A stretch of DNA of 6,451 nt from an uncultured Brevundimonas sp. (lineage in GTDB: Bacteria; Pseudomonadota; Alphaproteobacteria; Caulobacterales; Caulobacteraceae): the NCBI GenBank assembly GCA_946481405.1, contig CAMLNY010000071.1, forward strand, positions 1 to 6,451, read 5' to 3'. The notes under the pieces are model-generated. The model was not told the origin of the DNA. It saw only the letters and a program-made list of their open reading frames with translations, and ran no database searches. Positions 5,037-6,451 of the stretch are shown piece after piece. The first letter of the stretch is position 1. Every line of letters begins with the position of its first letter. The translations under genes were made by a program, and so were the position numbers.

Positions 5037-6451
5037 CCCATGGACTCGAGACGACCCAGGGCCGCCTCCAGCCGCGCCTTGCCGGCCTCGGCCTCGGCCA
5101 GCTTGGCGCGCTGTTCGTCGATCACGGCCGGAGCCGCGCGCTCGACGAAGTTGGGGTTGCCCAGCTTCTTCATCACATGGCCGATGTCGCTGTCGAAGGC
5201 CGCGATTTCCTTGGTCAGACGCGCGCGTTCGGCGGTCAGGTCGATGATCCCGGCCAGCGACAGGGCCGCCGCCGATCCGCCCGAAACGAAGGTGACCGCC
5301 CCGGCCGGCGCGGCGTCCGACGTCGCGATCTCCGACACCCGCGCGAGCGTCAGAATCAGGTCGCGGTGACGCGTCGCCCGGTCAGAGGTCGCCTCATCGG
5401 GGGCGACGAAAGTCAGCGGCGGCTTCGCGCCCGGTGGCACGTTCATCTCCGCCCGCAGACCGCGCACCTCGCCGACCAGATCGACCAGCCAGCCGATCTC
5501 GGCCTCCGCCGCAGCGTCGACGAAGCCGTCCGGCAGCACCGGCCAGGCCGCGCCGATCAGGGTCGCCTCGTCCCGCGCCGCGCCTTCCTTACCGAGTTCG
5601 GCCCACAGCTCCTCGGTGATGAAGGGCATGACCGGGTGCAGCAGCTTCAGCGTCTGGTCGATCGTCCACGCGGTCATGGCCCGCGTCTCGGCCTTGGCGG
5701 CCTCGTCGGAGCCCTGGAACACCGGCTTTGCCAGTTCGAGGTACCAGTCGCAGAAGACGTTCCAGACGAACCTGTAGAGGGCCGAGGCGGCGTCGTCGAA
5801 ACGCCCGCCCTCGATGGCCTCCGACACCTGACGCTCGGCCTTGGTCAGTTCCCCCCGAACCCAGCGGTTGATCGTCTGTTCGACCGTCGCCGGATCGAAG
5901 CCCTCGACCCGTGCGCACTCGTTCATCTGCGAGAAGCGCGCCGCGTTCCACAGCTTGGTGCCGAAGTTGCGATAGCCCTCGATCCGCTGCTTCGACAACT
6001 TGATGTCGCGCGTGCCCGACAGGATGGCCATGGTGAAGCGCAGGGGATCAGCCCCGAGCTCGTCGATGATGACCAGGGGGTCGATGACGTTGCCCTTGGA
6101 CTTGCTCATCTTCTGGCCCTTCTCGTCGCGGACGAGCGCGTGGATGTAGACGTCGCGGAACGGCTCCTCGCCCATGAAGTGCAGGCCCATCATCATCATC
6201 CGGGCGACCCAGAAGAAGATGATGTCCGCCGCCGTGACGAGGTCCGACGTCGGATAGAACCGCTCCAGATCCTCGGTCTTCTCCGGCCAGCCCATGGTCG
6301 AGAACGGCCACAGGGCCGAGGAGAACCAGGTGTCGAGGACGTCCTCATCCTGCGTCAGGGTCTTGCCGCCTGACTGGGCGATGGCCTCGGCTTCGGTCTC
6401 GGCGACGTAGATGTTTCCGTCGGCGTCATACCAGGCCGGGATGCGGTGACC
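5033..6451 (-). CDS. valS: Valyl-tRNA synthetase, C-terminal 472 residues (5' end outside window)
   Basis: The frame runs from the right edge to TGA at 5033-5035. ValS charges tRNA-Val in the cytoplasm. The fragment begins just after the editing insertion and shows DVLDTWFSSALWPFSTMGWP (residues 37-56), returning to the class I catalytic fold. KMSKS is at fragment residues 114-118 (bases 6098-6112), followed by GNVIDPL. The anticodon-binding helical domain includes NFGTKLWNAARF (162-173) and DWYLELAKPVF (235-245). Residues about 402-472 form the C-terminal Lys/Glu/Ala-rich coiled coil typical of ValS, with GNPNFVERAAP inside it. This coiled coil separates ValS from IleS and LeuS. A full protein would be about 900 residues, so about half is seen. 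The ATG at 6295 is internal (fragment Met53). The stop overlaps the tlyA GTG start. Confidence 0.97.
   Translation of the reverse strand, partial: GHRIPAWYDADGNIYVAETEAEAIAQSGGKTLTQDEDVLDTWFSSALWPFSTMGWPEKTEDLERFYPTSDLVTAADIIFFWVARMMMMGLHFMGEEPFRDVYIHALVRDEKGQKMSKSKGNVIDPLVIIDELGADPLRFTMAILSGTRDIKLSKQRIEGYRNFGTKLWNAARFSQMNECARVEGFDPATVEQTINRWVRGELTKAERQVSEAIEGGRFDDAASALYRFVWNVFCDWYLELAKPVFQGSDEAAKAETRAMTAWTIDQTLKLLHPVMPFITEELWAELGKEGAARDEATLIGAAWPVLPDGFVDAAAEAEIGWLVDLVGEVRGLRAEMNVPPGAKPPLTFVAPDEATSDRATRHRDLILTLARVSEIATSDAAPAGAVTFVSGGSAAALSLAGIIDLTAERARLTKEIAAFDSDIGHVMKKLGNPNFVERAAPAVIDEQRAKLAEAEAGKARLEAALGRLESMG

Noticed and set aside
4925..6373. 482-residue plus-strand open frame opposite valS
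   Set aside because: It crosses both the tlyA and valS coding regions in antisense, is Arg/Gly/Leu-rich, and resembles no known family.

Overview
The window is 6451 bases of GC-rich DNA with dense coding and strong third-position G/C bias. Gene content and codon style point to an alphaproteobacterium, most likely of the Caulobacterales (Brevundimonas/Caulobacter type). This placement is inferred from style and protein families, not from a marker gene. It holds six genes: two cut by the window edges, four complete.

Left to right: the C-terminal half of a PA0069-family radical SAM protein (+ strand, 1-573). Next comes a 488-base intergenic stretch (574-1061) with a 164-bp element bounded by imperfect 19-bp inverted repeats, then a cluster of palindromes and TTTCGTC repeats. 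Then a complete C5-cytosine DNA methyltransferase (+, 1062-2207) with no restriction endonuclease beside it. A TrmA/RumA-type RNA m5U methyltransferase converges on it from the minus strand (2204-3448), and the two stop codons share one CTAG. A 142-bp divergent intergenic region (3449-3590) carries an inverted repeat and a 10-bp-phased direct repeat. It leads into an exported glycine-zipper protein with an Arg/Asp/Tyr-rich tandem-repeat tail (+, 3591-4157), closed by a strong intrinsic terminator. On the minus strand, valS (C-terminal 472 residues visible) runs into tlyA through a GTGA stop/start overlap.

Functionally, three of the six genes act on RNA in translation (23S-type m5U methylation, TlyA rRNA 2'-O-methylation, Val-tRNA charging). 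The DNA methyltransferase and its repeat-rich upstream region look like the accessory part of the window. I see no multi-gene defence cassette, transposase, integrase, CRISPR array, tRNA or rRNA. The points most worth checking are the orphan methyltransferase with its operator-like upstream DNA, the loss of one predicted Fe-S cysteine in the RNA methyltransferase, the palindromic intergenic element, and the valS-tlyA coupling.
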